DNA of 64,000 bases from a virus. The stretch lies in the IMG/VR virus record IMGVR_UViG_3300020160_000289, positions 27,549 through 91,548 of that record, one strand, 5' to 3'. Position 1 is the first letter of the stretch, and every line of letters begins with the position of its first letter. Positions 35,786 through 43,579 of the stretch are shown here, one piece after another. The position numbers and the translations under genes were made by a program. Under the pieces are notes generated by a model. The model was not told where the DNA came from. It ran no database searches and was given only the letters and a program-made list of their open reading frames with translations.

Positions 35786-38392
35786 TTATTGGTATAGGTT
35801 TCCGTTTAGCGATCTAGTTGCATCAAGCTGTCTTTCATCAAATTCAACAGCTCGCTTAATTAAGCCGAGCGTTTGTCTAGATATGTTATTTAACGTTTGC
35901 AGCTCTTCTAGCAATTTTTCACTGCCGCCTATACCTAGGGCACTGGCTGCTCCTTGTACACCTTGACGAGCATCTTGAACTAACGGATCGGCCGCCCTGG
36001 CTAGTTTTTGTCCAAATTCAGTTACTGCCTTAGTTGCGTCAGCCAAGGCCGCTTGTGGATTGTTTGCTACGTTTTGGATCTTAGTAGATACTTCGCTAGC
36101 AGATGGTAATCCGCTGATAAACTCTTTTATAGAACTTCGTGTTATGCCGCCTCCGCCTAACGGAACAACTGCTTCGTTGCCGTGTAATCGCACATCGTAC
36201 CCAGTTTTTGGTCCATTAAAAACTCCGCCAGTGCGTGCAGCAGGAGGTACTTTCTTAGCTTCCTCGGCATCTTTTCTCTTTAGCTCTTCAACTTTTTTAG
36301 CTAGCGAACCCAACGTAACATCCTTGCCCTCTTTCATTAGGTCTTCTTGGGCTCGATTTCTGTACTGATTGTCATTCATCTTTTGCTGAGTTTGAGCAGC
36401 CGGTGCCCTAGCTTGAGGAGCAACAGCATTGCCTGCTGTACCCTTTCTAGCTTCTTCTTCTCGTTGTTTTATTATGCTGTCCTGGATGGGTTTAAGTTTC
36501 TTAAACCCAGCTATCTCTGCTTCAATCTGAGCTTTTTCTTCAGCTGTTAATTTTTCCTTAGAATCTGCATTAGCCTTGGCGCTGTCTTTTAATTTTGTTT
36601 CTCTCATCTGTATTTCATGAGCAGTTCTAGCGGCATCGGCTTTGGCATCATATATTGCTTTTTCCGCATTTAATTTCTTTCTATCGTTCTCAGCATCTTT
36701 TTCGTCGTAAAGCCAACTAGGCAATATTCCTTTTTTAACTTCAATTAATATATTTTTAAACGCCCATAGTATGTCATTGATAATTTTATCTTGGCCTTCT
36801 TTGGTAAAAATATCTTTGACAAATCTTTGAAGGAAGGCGCCTAGCATCCTTGCGCCTTCTTGTATTGCTGGCATATTATCTCTAGCAAAATTTAAAAGAC
36901 TTTTAGCAACTTCAGACACAACAGGACCCATTGCTTCAAACACTGGTAACAACGCACCCATTAGTTCAGACCCTAATGCTTTTAGAGCTTTTTCTGCTTG
37001 GGCGGCTGCGGCTGCGGCTGAAGTGTTTTGTTTTAATTGCTTTTCACGTTCATCTCGAATTGCTTGTTGAATTGCAGCTTCTTCTGTTAAACCTTTTGCT
37101 TTGTATTTGTTTACAGTTTCTTGTACAGACATCAACGTAGTGGCAAACTTATCACCAGTCATACCACCGGCACGCATTACAGTTTCAAATTGTTTTAAAT
37201 CTTTAATATTACCTGCTACTGCTTTACCAAAAGTTTTGTCTAGAGCAAGTTGACTTTCTTGCAAAGTTTTTCCATTTTTAACAATTTTGTAAAATTCTTC
37301 AATACTTTGACCACCTTGCTGCATGGTAGCCATGTACATTTGTGCTTCTTCTGTCAACGGAGGAAGTCCCATTAGTTTGGCCTTAAGGGCGTCGGCTGCG
37401 CCTTTGCCTCCACTTTCCATTGCTAAACGTAGTGCAGCATTGGCTTTTTCTCTTTCGTCTGCGTCTAATCCATTTAGGTAGCTTTGAAAGTTAGCATCCT
37501 GAGTCATCGACTCTTGTTGTTTTTCTAATTCTTCTCTACTCTTACCAGTTAGTCGAGCTAGCACATCAAGTTCTTTTCCGTAGTTTGCTACAGATTGAGA
37601 AACACCACGATAGTCTTTCTTTTGAGCTTCACTTAGTCCGCCGTTGACTTTAACATAGTTGGCCGCAAGTTCGTTTATGTCTTTGAACCCGTAACCTAAT
37701 GCTAGCAGATTATTACCTAAGTTACCTGTAGTTAATGCCTTGGCTATTCCTCTAAATGCGCGAGCTCCGTCGTCTGTACTACTGCCTAGTAAACTGATAG
37801 ATTTAGCATTTTCTTTAATAAATGAACCATACTGTTCCATAGTTAGGCCGGCTTCTAATGCCTGTAGTCTAACTTGATTTAAGTCTCCTCCAAGATTAAC
37901 ACCTACCTTAGATAAGTCTCTAAACGCATTTAGGTTAGCTTCTTGGAACTGTGCCATCTTTTCAAATAAGCCAGCAACTAGACCGAGCCCTAACGGAAGA
38001 TCTTTAAATGCTCCAAACAGTCCACTTACACTGGCAGTACCGTCGAGCAACTTGCCAGCAAAGTCAGTTAGATTGCCTACAGTTTTAAATGCACTGGCAG
38101 TTAGGTCACCAATGACTCCGCCTAACACTAGGGCAGTTTTTGCTAGTCCACCCATTGCCACTGACGCAATTTTGCCAGCGCCAAAGGCAGCTTGCCCTAA
38201 AGCATTTGCTCCTTTGTTAGCTTCAGCAATGGCTTTTGGATCCATACCGGACCTTGATGCTAGATTAACCAATCTAGTCATCTGGGCGTTAGAACCAGAT
38301 ACCGCTTGCAACAGAGCTTTTAACGTCGCTTCCGTGGCCGCATTATCTAATGCTACATCATTATCGCCAATTCTTCCGGTTACTTCTGCCAT
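35786..38392 (-). CDS. 29: Tape measure protein (gp29-type)
   Basis: 868 residues. A hydrophobic, Gly/Ala-rich segment near residues 70-115 (SVAMGGLAKTALVLGGVIG) is followed by long helical stretches and a second Ala-rich coiled region near 460. Charged helices (about 570-690) come next, then the C-terminal GGVFNGPKTGYDVRLHGNE followed by AVVPL, a motif typical of tape measure proteins. It sets tail length and fills the tube. At about 0.15 nm per residue it predicts a tail near 130 nm, longer than T4 with 590 residues. Opposite in direction to gp26, whose product is probably its assembly chaperone. A late promoter lies 56 bases upstream. Confidence 0.85.
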   Translation of the reverse strand: MAEVTGRIGDNDVALDNAATEATLKALLQAVSGSNAQMTRLVNLASRSGMDPKAIAEANKGANALGQAAFGAGKIASVAMGGLAKTALVLGGVIGDLTASAFKTVGNLTDFAGKLLDGTASVSGLFGAFKDLPLGLGLVAGLFEKMAQFQEANLNAFRDLSKVGVNLGGDLNQVRLQALEAGLTMEQYGSFIKENAKSISLLGSSTDDGARAFRGIAKALTTGNLGNNLLALGYGFKDINELAANYVKVNGGLSEAQKKDYRGVSQSVANYGKELDVLARLTGKSREELEKQQESMTQDANFQSYLNGLDADEREKANAALRLAMESGGKGAADALKAKLMGLPPLTEEAQMYMATMQQGGQSIEEFYKIVKNGKTLQESQLALDKTFGKAVAGNIKDLKQFETVMRAGGMTGDKFATTLMSVQETVNKYKAKGLTEEAAIQQAIRDEREKQLKQNTSAAAAAAQAEKALKALGSELMGALLPVFEAMGPVVSEVAKSLLNFARDNMPAIQEGARMLGAFLQRFVKDIFTKEGQDKIINDILWAFKNILIEVKKGILPSWLYDEKDAENDRKKLNAEKAIYDAKADAARTAHEIQMRETKLKDSAKANADSKEKLTAEEKAQIEAEIAGFKKLKPIQDSIIKQREEEARKGTAGNAVAPQARAPAAQTQQKMNDNQYRNRAQEDLMKEGKDVTLGSLAKKVEELKRKDAEEAKKVPPAARTGGVFNGPKTGYDVRLHGNEAVVPLGGGGITRSSIKEFISGLPSASEVSTKIQNVANNPQAALADATKAVTEFGQKLARAADPLVQDARQGVQGAASALGIGGSEKLLEELQTLNNISRQTLGLIKRAVEFDERQLDATRSLNGNLYQ

Positions 38393-38418
38393 TGTTATTT
38401 TCCTGGATTCTGTGCGTA

Positions 38419-38426
38419 CATAAATA
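38419..38426 (+). promoter_or_regulatory. Late promoter, CATAAATA, for gene 26
   Basis: CATAAATA on the plus strand about 42 bases upstream of the gp26 start. It faces the opposing late promoter at 38448-38455. Confidence 0.65.
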
Positions 38427-38447
38427 ATACGCAGACTTGTACTAGAT

Positions 38448-38455
38448 TATTTATC
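38448..38455 (-). promoter_or_regulatory. Late promoter, GATAAATA, for the tape measure gene
   Basis: GATAAATA on the minus strand 56 bases upstream of the tape measure ATG. It sits inside the leader region of gp26, so the two late transcripts would overlap by a few bases. Confidence 0.65.
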
Positions 38456-38467
38456 GGAGAATCAAAC

Positions 38468-39337
38468 ATGGTTTCAGAACAAAAAATTACGCCCAATCCA
38501 TTAGTAGGACTAATGCGTCAACCCAAGATTTTTATCAGGCTACCGAGTGGTGGTGAATATTGGGAAACGGGCTCTATTGATGTTCCAGATAACAGAGAGT
38601 TTCCTGTTTACTCAATGACGGCTCGAGACGAACTTATGTTAAAAGTTCCAGATGCTCTTATGAATGGTCAAGCAGTTGTTGATGTAATTCAGCATTGTAT
38701 GCCTAACATCAAGAACGCATGGAAAGCACCTAATCTAGATCTTGATGCTATACTGATCGCTATTCGCATTGCCACTTACGGTGAAAAGATGACTATCCCG
38801 TTAAGAATTAACGACGACGTTGATAATGAGTACACATTAGATCTACGTGTGGTGCTTGACGGACTACAAAATCAGATCTCTTGGGATCCTGTCGTACCTA
38901 TCAATGACGACCTTACTGTTTACGTAAGGCCGCTCAGTTATAAAGTCATGACGGACAGCGCACTTCAAACATTTGAAACACAAAAGATTATTCAACTGGT
39001 CAGCGATGATGCTATTCCAGAAGATCAAAAAATTGCAGCTTTTAAAGAAAGTTTTGCTAAATTAAATCAAATGACAATCAGTGTGATCAACAACAGCGTG
39101 TTCAAAGTTGAAAGCAGTCAAGGTACTACTGTTGACCAACGACACATTCAAGATTTCATGACCAATGCTGATAAAACAGTTTTTGATAAAGTTAAAAATC
39201 ACATTGATAAACTTAGAGAAAACAATTCTATCAAACCTTTAAAGATTGCTACCACAACAGAAATGCGTGCAGCGGGCGTAGTTGAAGACGAAATAGAATA
39301 TCCACTACAGTTTGATCCTACAAATTTTTTCGTCTAA
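38468..39337 (+). CDS. 26: Baseplate hub/tail assembly protein gp26-like
   Basis: 289 residues. Diagnostic segments are RQPKIFIRLPSGGEYW, FPVYSMTARDELMLK with DALMNGQAVVDVIQ, CMPNIKNAWKAP, and DLDAILIAIRIATYGE, as in T4-type gp26 (208 residues in T4). The C-terminal 100 residues are helical. Good ribosome-binding site (GGAGA, about 8 bases upstream). T4 genetics place gp26 in hub assembly with tape measure gp29, and here it stands next to the tape measure gene. Near its end the codons ACA AAT TTT contain the slippery heptamer A AAT TTT (39322-39328). A -1 shift there leads without a stop into the next frame, giving a 364-residue fusion. Confidence 0.88.
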   Translation: MVSEQKITPNPLVGLMRQPKIFIRLPSGGEYWETGSIDVPDNREFPVYSMTARDELMLKVPDALMNGQAVVDVIQHCMPNIKNAWKAPNLDLDAILIAIRIATYGEKMTIPLRINDDVDNEYTLDLRVVLDGLQNQISWDPVVPINDDLTVYVRPLSYKVMTDSALQTFETQKIIQLVSDDAIPEDQKIAAFKESFAKLNQMTISVINNSVFKVESSQGTTVDQRHIQDFMTNADKTVFDKVKNHIDKLRENNSIKPLKIATTTEMRAAGVVEDEIEYPLQFDPTNFFV

Positions 39338-39381
39338 GGCTTTTGTCTCTTAGCTTAGATGAAATTCAAGAGCTAAGTGAC
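39322..39381 (+). promoter_or_regulatory. Candidate -1 programmed frameshift signal
   Basis: Slippery A AAT TTT at 39322-39328 in the gp26 frame. The stop TAA is at 39335-39337. A -1 shift reads through an open frame into the small downstream ORF. Downstream, GTCtCTTAGCT (39345-39355) pairs with AGCTAAGtGAC (39371-39381): ten base pairs with one T-T mismatch and a 15-base loop, beginning 16 bases after the slippery site. Confidence 0.6.
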
Positions 39382-39561
39382 AAGATGGAAAAAGAGACAA
39401 AAGCCTATAAACTAGAACTTTATAGAATATGCTGGTTTATGCGAGGTAGTCTATCTGTCACTGAAGCGTTTGAACTTACTAATGAAGATATTGATGTGAT
39501 GGGGAATCTAATTAAAGATAATTTAGAAACTACCAAGAAGAGCCAACTGCCCTTCTTTTAA
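39343..39561 (+). CDS. Short downstream frame of the gp26 locus (tail assembly chaperone extension, gp51 position)
   Basis: 72 residues if started at TTG 39343; no better start is seen. The sequence (YRICWFMRGSLSVTEAFEL and KDNLETTKKSQLPFF) is conserved-looking and I associate it with the small frame after gp26 in T4-like phages, where T4 has gene 51. An AAGG lies only 3 bases before the TTG, which is too close, and the TTG lies in a predicted hairpin. Expression as the -1 frameshift extension of gp26 is therefore at least as likely as independent initiation. This parallels the G/GT chaperone pairs next to tape measure genes in many tailed phages. Its stop shares TTAA with the stop of the convergent gene. 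Confidence 0.7.
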   Translation: MSLSLDEIQELSDKMEKETKAYKLELYRICWFMRGSLSVTEAFELTNEDIDVMGNLIKDNLETTKKSQLPFF

Positions 39562-40379
39562 ATGTAGCAACCTAAGAACTTGCTGTAACCAACGCTTTCA
39601 CGCTGTACATTTTGTTTGAATACTGGATTGCCTTGAGCATCAGCACCGGCTAATTTCTGTCCTCCACCACCTTGAACATACTGATTAAACCCACCGCCTG
39701 TTTGCGTTGCCATGCTTTTACCTGCGGCACGTTGACCTTGTAGTCTAGCTTTAGTTGCAGCTTGTTGTGCTTTAGGATCAGGAGTGTTTGAAGCTACAGC
39801 ATTTACTTTGCCTTGTTGCTGTCCAATGCCAGGTTGGACTGGAGGAGTGGTTGCCGCAGTAGCAGGATTTGCTGCCATCTGATCTTGTGCTACCTGAGCC
39901 GCAGCCGCTTGTTTCTGTTTTCTAATATCTGCCGGAGTTGGTTGAGCAACTGCTTCAGGTTCTGTTGCTGCCGGCGCTGTTGGCTCCGGAGTATTATTGG
40001 CCACCGCCGCTACCTGTCCTTGCTGTTGACCAATTCCTGGTTCAACTTTAGGAGCACCTAATTGTTTTTGTAAATCTGCTATCTCTGCTTTCTTCTGAGC
40101 AATCTGCTGTCGTATGTCAGTCGGGTCAGCAACTCCTGCTGTACTAGCACCTGTACTTGCCGGAGCTGTACCACCTGTAGCTGGAGCAGTTTGAGGAGCA
40201 GGACCACCAGCTACTGCCAGCTTACCGCCTTGATACCCCTGCTTAAATGCAGAACCCATACCTGCAAGGCCACCTATTGCAGCACCAGTTCCTTTAGCAA
40301 GTCCCCTAGCACCTGTAGCTAGAGCAGATCCAAGACCTTCATCAGTTTGTTGTTCCGAGATTAATTCTTTAATATTCAT
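39558..40379 (-). CDS. Low-complexity virion protein with possible capsid-targeting peptide
   Basis: 273 residues rich in Ala, Gln, Gly, Pro and Thr. The N-terminus MNIKELISEQQTDEGL resembles in plan the T4 internal-protein targeting peptide (about ten residues ending in (Leu/Ile)-X-Glu, cut by gp21); cleavage after Glu9 would fit. Two copies of a PGIGQQQGxVxAVAxNTPxP motif (near residues 113 and 183) show internal duplication, with a short coiled coil (DIRQQIAQKKAEIADLQKQL) before them. The end GYSKFLGCYI is distinct. It has its own late promoter (40410-40417) and ribosome-binding site (AGGAAAA). Possibly an internal head protein delivered with the DNA; the function is otherwise unknown. Confidence 0.6.
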   Translation of the reverse strand: MNIKELISEQQTDEGLGSALATGARGLAKGTGAAIGGLAGMGSAFKQGYQGGKLAVAGGPAPQTAPATGGTAPASTGASTAGVADPTDIRQQIAQKKAEIADLQKQLGAPKVEPGIGQQQGQVAAVANNTPEPTAPAATEPEAVAQPTPADIRKQKQAAAAQVAQDQMAANPATAATTPPVQPGIGQQQGKVNAVASNTPDPKAQQAATKARLQGQRAAGKSMATQTGGGFNQYVQGGGGQKLAGADAQGNPVFKQNVQRESVGYSKFLGCYI

Positions 40380-40409
40380 GTCATTTTCCTAAACAGGGAT
40401 TAATACGTT

Positions 40410-40417
40410 TATTTATG
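40410..40417 (-). promoter_or_regulatory. Late promoter, CATAAATA
   Basis: Minus-strand CATAAATA 31 bases upstream of the start of the 273-residue gene, just after the perfect stem at 40423-40442. Confidence 0.65.
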
Positions 40418-40422
40418 TGGTT

Positions 40423-40442
40423 AAATGAGCTAACGCTCATTT
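40423..40442. terminator. Possible bidirectional terminator stem
   Basis: AAATGAGC and GCTCATTT pair perfectly with a 4-base loop. Only a short T run follows on either strand, so the assignment is tentative. It would insulate the late promoter at 40410 from upstream transcription. Confidence 0.4.
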
Positions 40443-40881
40443 GCTTCTTCGCTAATCGCTCGAAGCAATTTTATATGAAACATATAGTGCGAAGCACTTA
40501 AATATTATCTAGATTAAGCGGTCACACTAAGCCCGCTAAGGGCAAAGTTGGTTGTGAACATTATCTGAGTATCACAGTCACATAGCGTTAGAGCGGTTAC
40601 AGTGGCGGTTGTCCGGTACCACGAGCTCTGTCTTAACAACGGCGGCTTACAAATATACGCTATCATATTTGTAAAGCGTGGGGTTATGGTTAGTTCCCCA
40701 TCCTTGGGCCTTTTAAAATTTTCTTCAAACAATCAAACCGCGGCAGTTTAGCGATCTACGTCCTGTAAAGGATAGTGATTGAGTACTCTTTGCGGCGAGA
40801 GATTTCCATCCCAGCGACCCGAGGTCCTGGTTTAGGGCACCAGAAGTTTGCCAGTGCGAGCGTTATTACCGCGTGATGAGC

Positions 40882-41310
40882 CTAAATTTTATTTTTTATG
40901 TGAGAGCCATGGACACGGACTGAGATCTGTCCGTTATAATATTCATTTGATTCTAATACTTTGCGGTCGAATTGTTCTCGGGCCTCAATGTAAGATGTTT
41001 CTGCTTTGCTTTTACAGTAGTGTAAAATTTCTCTTGTGAAGTTTTCTTTGCCGTGCAACTCAACGTCCTTGTTGAGTTCTAAGTTTGAGCCATAATAGTC
41101 TTGCCAGTCGCTTTCTATTTTGCTTCTGATCTTCTTTTTCTTCTTGTTGCCGTTCTTTAACTTTACAGTCTTGTAGGTCGTTTTACTAAACTTTGCTAAT
41201 TTTTTGCCAACATAAAGCCTGCCAGAAGTATTACATGAGATGAGATAAACGAATCCCACACAATCCTCAGGCAGTTCTGTGACTATAGAACCTTTATGGT
41301 ACCAAGTCAT
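40882..41310 (-). CDS. GIY-YIG-type nuclease domain protein
   Basis: 142 residues. VGFVYLISCNTSGRLYVGKK holds the variant GIY-YIG core (VYL...YVG). DWQDYYGSNLELNKDVELHG and FTREILHYC, then SYIEAREQFDRKVL and YYNGQISVRVHGSHI, complete the pattern of a small single-domain GIY-YIG protein often seen in T4-like phages (annotated Seg-like or homing-type). Glu in the YIEA segment is the likely metal ligand. A lysine-rich stretch near residue 50-62 replaces a loop. It is the last gene of the gp47/46 operon, 3 bases after the Hc1-like gene, and not inside an intron. It could be a freestanding homing or DNA-processing nuclease; the substrate is unknown. Confidence 0.75.
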   Translation of the reverse strand: MTWYHKGSIVTELPEDCVGFVYLISCNTSGRLYVGKKLAKFSKTTYKTVKLKNGNKKKKKIRSKIESDWQDYYGSNLELNKDVELHGKENFTREILHYCKSKAETSYIEAREQFDRKVLESNEYYNGQISVRVHGSHIKNKI

Positions 41311-41313
41311 TGA

Positions 41314-41508
41314 TTACTTTGCTGCCTTAGCTTCCTTGCGAGCGTTCTTCTCGGCAGTGATTTCATTGCGGCGGGCTTTGACTGCCTTGCCGACATCAGC
41401 TAATGCCTTGCGGGCGCGAGTACCTGCGGCGCTGTTACCTTTTTCAAACTTTTCGTTTTCTGACATATATGCTTCGTATGCAGCTAGTAAATCTTGTTGT
41501 GTGTTCAT
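41314..41508 (-). CDS. Histone H1-like (Hc1-type) small DNA-binding protein
   Basis: 64 residues, basic, Ala- and Lys-rich. The segment EKGNSAAGTRARKALADVGK with the following AVKARRNEI is the hallmark of Hc1-like bacterial histone-H1 homologues, also found in phages. It probably binds DNA without sequence specificity. The start at 41508 overlaps the preceding basic gene by four bases (ATGA type), so they are translationally coupled. Its place in a recombination-nuclease operon suggests a role on replicating or recombining phage DNA, though this is only inferred from context. Confidence 0.75.
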   Translation of the reverse strand: MNTQQDLLAAYEAYMSENEKFEKGNSAAGTRARKALADVGKAVKARRNEITAEKNARKEAKAAK

Positions 41509-41801
41509 TTTTGTTTCCTTTTTTCTCTATCTTCTTTTCTTCGAGCTTTGGCTTCTTCCTTTTCTCGAAGTTGATTTCTATGTTCAGCCCATAATCTTTT
41601 TTGTTCTGCTTTATAGGCTTCTCTAAAAATCATTACTTCTGATCTATAAGCATGCATGTGGTCTTGTAGATCAGTTATTGCCCGCTTTAGCCTTAGCGAA
41701 GGTTCGTGGGTTGCGTTCTTTTTAAATGCTATGTGAGCATTGTGTATCTCCGCAACTTTATCGATAAATTCACTATAGACCTTGTCGTAATTGTTTAGCA
41801 T
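41505..41801 (-). CDS. Basic helical protein, possibly Hc1-related
   Basis: 98 residues, predicted fully helical, with a very basic C-terminus (EEAKARRKEDREKRKQK). The middle, THEPSLRLKRAITDLQDHM, has the spacing of the KGNSAAGTRARKAL segment of the next gene, so it may be a divergent relative. The start at 41801 overlaps the gp46 stop by one base and the end overlaps the Hc1-like gene by four. Nucleic-acid binding is likely from charge; no named family is recognised. Confidence 0.6.
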   Translation of the reverse strand: MLNNYDKVYSEFIDKVAEIHNAHIAFKKNATHEPSLRLKRAITDLQDHMHAYRSEVMIFREAYKAEQKRLWAEHRNQLREKEEAKARRKEDREKRKQK

Positions 41802-43579
41802 TATGCTTCAATGTAGTCGGCACTATTTGAGTAAGAGGTAAAACCATTTTCTTTTATAACTTTCAAAACGTTATTAACTCTACCAATTAACTCATCTTTG
41901 TGCGATATCAAGTATATATTCTTATTTCGTTCCCTGGCCATCTTTTTTAGGACCGCAAGCCCAGCTTCAACTCCGGCAGCATCCATGCCTGCGTCGATCA
42001 ACTCGTCAATGAATAACAAATTAATATGTTGATATAAATTTTCCCAAACATCACGGAAGGCAAAGCTCAAGGACAATATCAAACGATTGCGTTCTCCACG
42101 TGACAAGTTATCAAAGTCTAAGTCTTGCCCTAACTGAGTGATCTCAACATTAAGATCGTTAAGGAATTTTACCTGATGCGGTAGGCCTAGTTTAGAAATG
42201 TAATAGCTCAATCGCTTGTTCAAGTAGTTCAAGTTCTGGTCAATAATTTTCTTACGAATAAAACTATCTTTGTTTGTTAACAATTTTAACAGGAATTCTT
42301 GATGATCTCTATACTTTGTAAGCTCGTTTACAGTTGCCCAGTCGATCGGTTGAAGTGCTGTATGTTTTAGCTCTTCAATTTGTTCTTCGTACGGGTTTGC
42401 TTCTACAACTTTAGATTCTAAACTACGCTCTAAGCTAGCAAGATTATTTTTATGTCCCAACGCTTCTGCTTCTGTCTCATAAAATGTTTCCGGCCTCCGA
42501 GGAACATCACCTGTACCTATTTCATCTACAATCTTTTTTAAATCCTGCGATACTTTATCAAAGTATTTCATGGCTTCGCCTAAATGATGAGTAGCACTAG
42601 CAGTCATTTCTTCGTGTTTATGGTCGTGAAGTTCTTGTTCGCAAGCATGACAAGTCTTATTTGCTAGACTTTCTAATTCTTTTCCATACTTTGTTAGACT
42701 TTTTTCGGCTTGACCGACAGCAGATTCTAAAGTTGCTCGCTGTTTGTTTAAATTTTGAATCTTAGTTTTGTGTTCAAGCCATGCTTTAAGCTGAGCATGG
42801 GCCGCTAATTCTGCGTCGATGTCAACGCTTTCTAATTGTAATATTGCCTTGCCCAGGCTTTCTAATTCTTGATCTTTCTTAGTTTCCCAAGCACTGCTCT
42901 TTAAACCTAGGCTGTTGATGCTCTTTTGAACGTTTTCGTTGGCAGTTTTAATACCTTCGATCTTAAATGTTTCAGTTTGAATAGCATCTTTTGTGGTTTT
43001 AACTTCAGTTTTAAGCTTCTCTGCCTTCTCTGATAATAGAGTTATGCCTAACAGTTGCTCAATTACTTCACGTTGATCTGCCGCTTTAAGACTCAAAAAC
43101 GGTTCAGTATAGGTGTTCAATGCCACTAGATGCTTGAACATAGTATGGGTCATGCCCAGCATCAGCTCGATTGCCTTCTGTGTTTCTCTACTGTCGCCCT
43201 GCGACTCGTCATCATCCTTGGCTTTTTGCTCTTCTTCATTAACAAACAGCCTGAGTATGTTAGGTTTGCGACCTCGTTCGATACGAAATGCTTGCCCGTT
43301 AACCTCGAACTCAACTGTAACCAGCATGTGCTTGGCATTAGTCTTGTTAATTAAGTTTTCTTTTCTAATATTGGTCAATGCTTGGCCGTAGAGAGCATAG
43401 CTGATTGCGTTAACAATCGTAGTTTTGCCTGTGCCATTGCGAGATCCGCTGTCATCCCCACCTAGGTCTAAGTTTTCGCCTAGTACTAAAGTTAGTGCTT
43501 CTTTAGAAAAATCAACGGCTTGTGTTTGATTACCGACACTTAGGAAGTTTTTTACTGTTATATTTTTTATTTTGAACAT
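41801..43579 (-). CDS. 46: Recombination endonuclease subunit gp46 (SbcC/Rad50-like ATPase)
   Basis: 592 residues, near T4 gp46 (560). An N-terminal Walker A reads GEN...NGTGKTT (residues 34-54) with an extra LDLGGDDSGSR loop inside the P-loop region, a feature I know from other T4-like gp46 proteins. Coiled-coil arms follow. The zinc hook C310-HA-C313 sits at the apex, then the ABC signature LSRGER (493-498), Walker B LLFIDE (521-526) and H-loop SHKD (about 559). With gp47 it resects DNA ends in recombination-dependent replication. The start overlaps the gp47 stop by one base, giving tight coupling in an early-type operon. Confidence 0.94.
   Translation of the reverse strand: MFKIKNITVKNFLSVGNQTQAVDFSKEALTLVLGENLDLGGDDSGSRNGTGKTTIVNAISYALYGQALTNIRKENLINKTNAKHMLVTVEFEVNGQAFRIERGRKPNILRLFVNEEEQKAKDDDESQGDSRETQKAIELMLGMTHTMFKHLVALNTYTEPFLSLKAADQREVIEQLLGITLLSEKAEKLKTEVKTTKDAIQTETFKIEGIKTANENVQKSINSLGLKSSAWETKKDQELESLGKAILQLESVDIDAELAAHAQLKAWLEHKTKIQNLNKQRATLESAVGQAEKSLTKYGKELESLANKTCHACEQELHDHKHEEMTASATHHLGEAMKYFDKVSQDLKKIVDEIGTGDVPRRPETFYETEAEALGHKNNLASLERSLESKVVEANPYEEQIEELKHTALQPIDWATVNELTKYRDHQEFLLKLLTNKDSFIRKKIIDQNLNYLNKRLSYYISKLGLPHQVKFLNDLNVEITQLGQDLDFDNLSRGERNRLILSLSFAFRDVWENLYQHINLLFIDELIDAGMDAAGVEAGLAVLKKMARERNKNIYLISHKDELIGRVNNVLKVIKENGFTSYSNSADYIEA

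Larger units (their letters stand above)
40380..40881. other. Hairpin-rich stretch without a convincing gene
   Basis: About 500 bases. Perfect or near-perfect stems: AAATGAGC/GCTCATTT (40423-40442), AGTGC/GCACT near 40485-40497, AGCGG/CCGCT near 40516-40540. Also TTACAAATAT/ATATTTGTAA (40647-40674, ten pairs), TGGGG/CCCCA (40679-40700), and CTGGT/ACCAG near 40827-40843. Base composition looks richer in G and C than the neighbours. A 72-codon frame on the minus strand (40514-40732) starts at TTG without a ribosome-binding site and has no recognisable content. I find no tRNA T-loop pattern. The right end follows the GIY-YIG operon, so part may be its 3' end. It could be a structured RNA or a remnant. 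Confidence 0.4.

Noticed and set aside
40514-40732. 72-codon open frame on the minus strand in the hairpin-rich island
   Set aside because: TTG start, no ribosome-binding site, no recognisable motif, and it crosses the strong hairpin at 40647-40674. More likely non-coding.
40800-40881. Possible tRNA or tmRNA in the GC-richer stretch
   Set aside because: No T-loop GGTTCGAATCC-like segment and no full cloverleaf could be drawn on either strand.
40882-41310. Intron-encoded homing endonuclease
   Set aside because: The GIY-YIG gene is a free-standing member of an operon; gp46 and gp47 are uninterrupted and no group I intron core was recognised.
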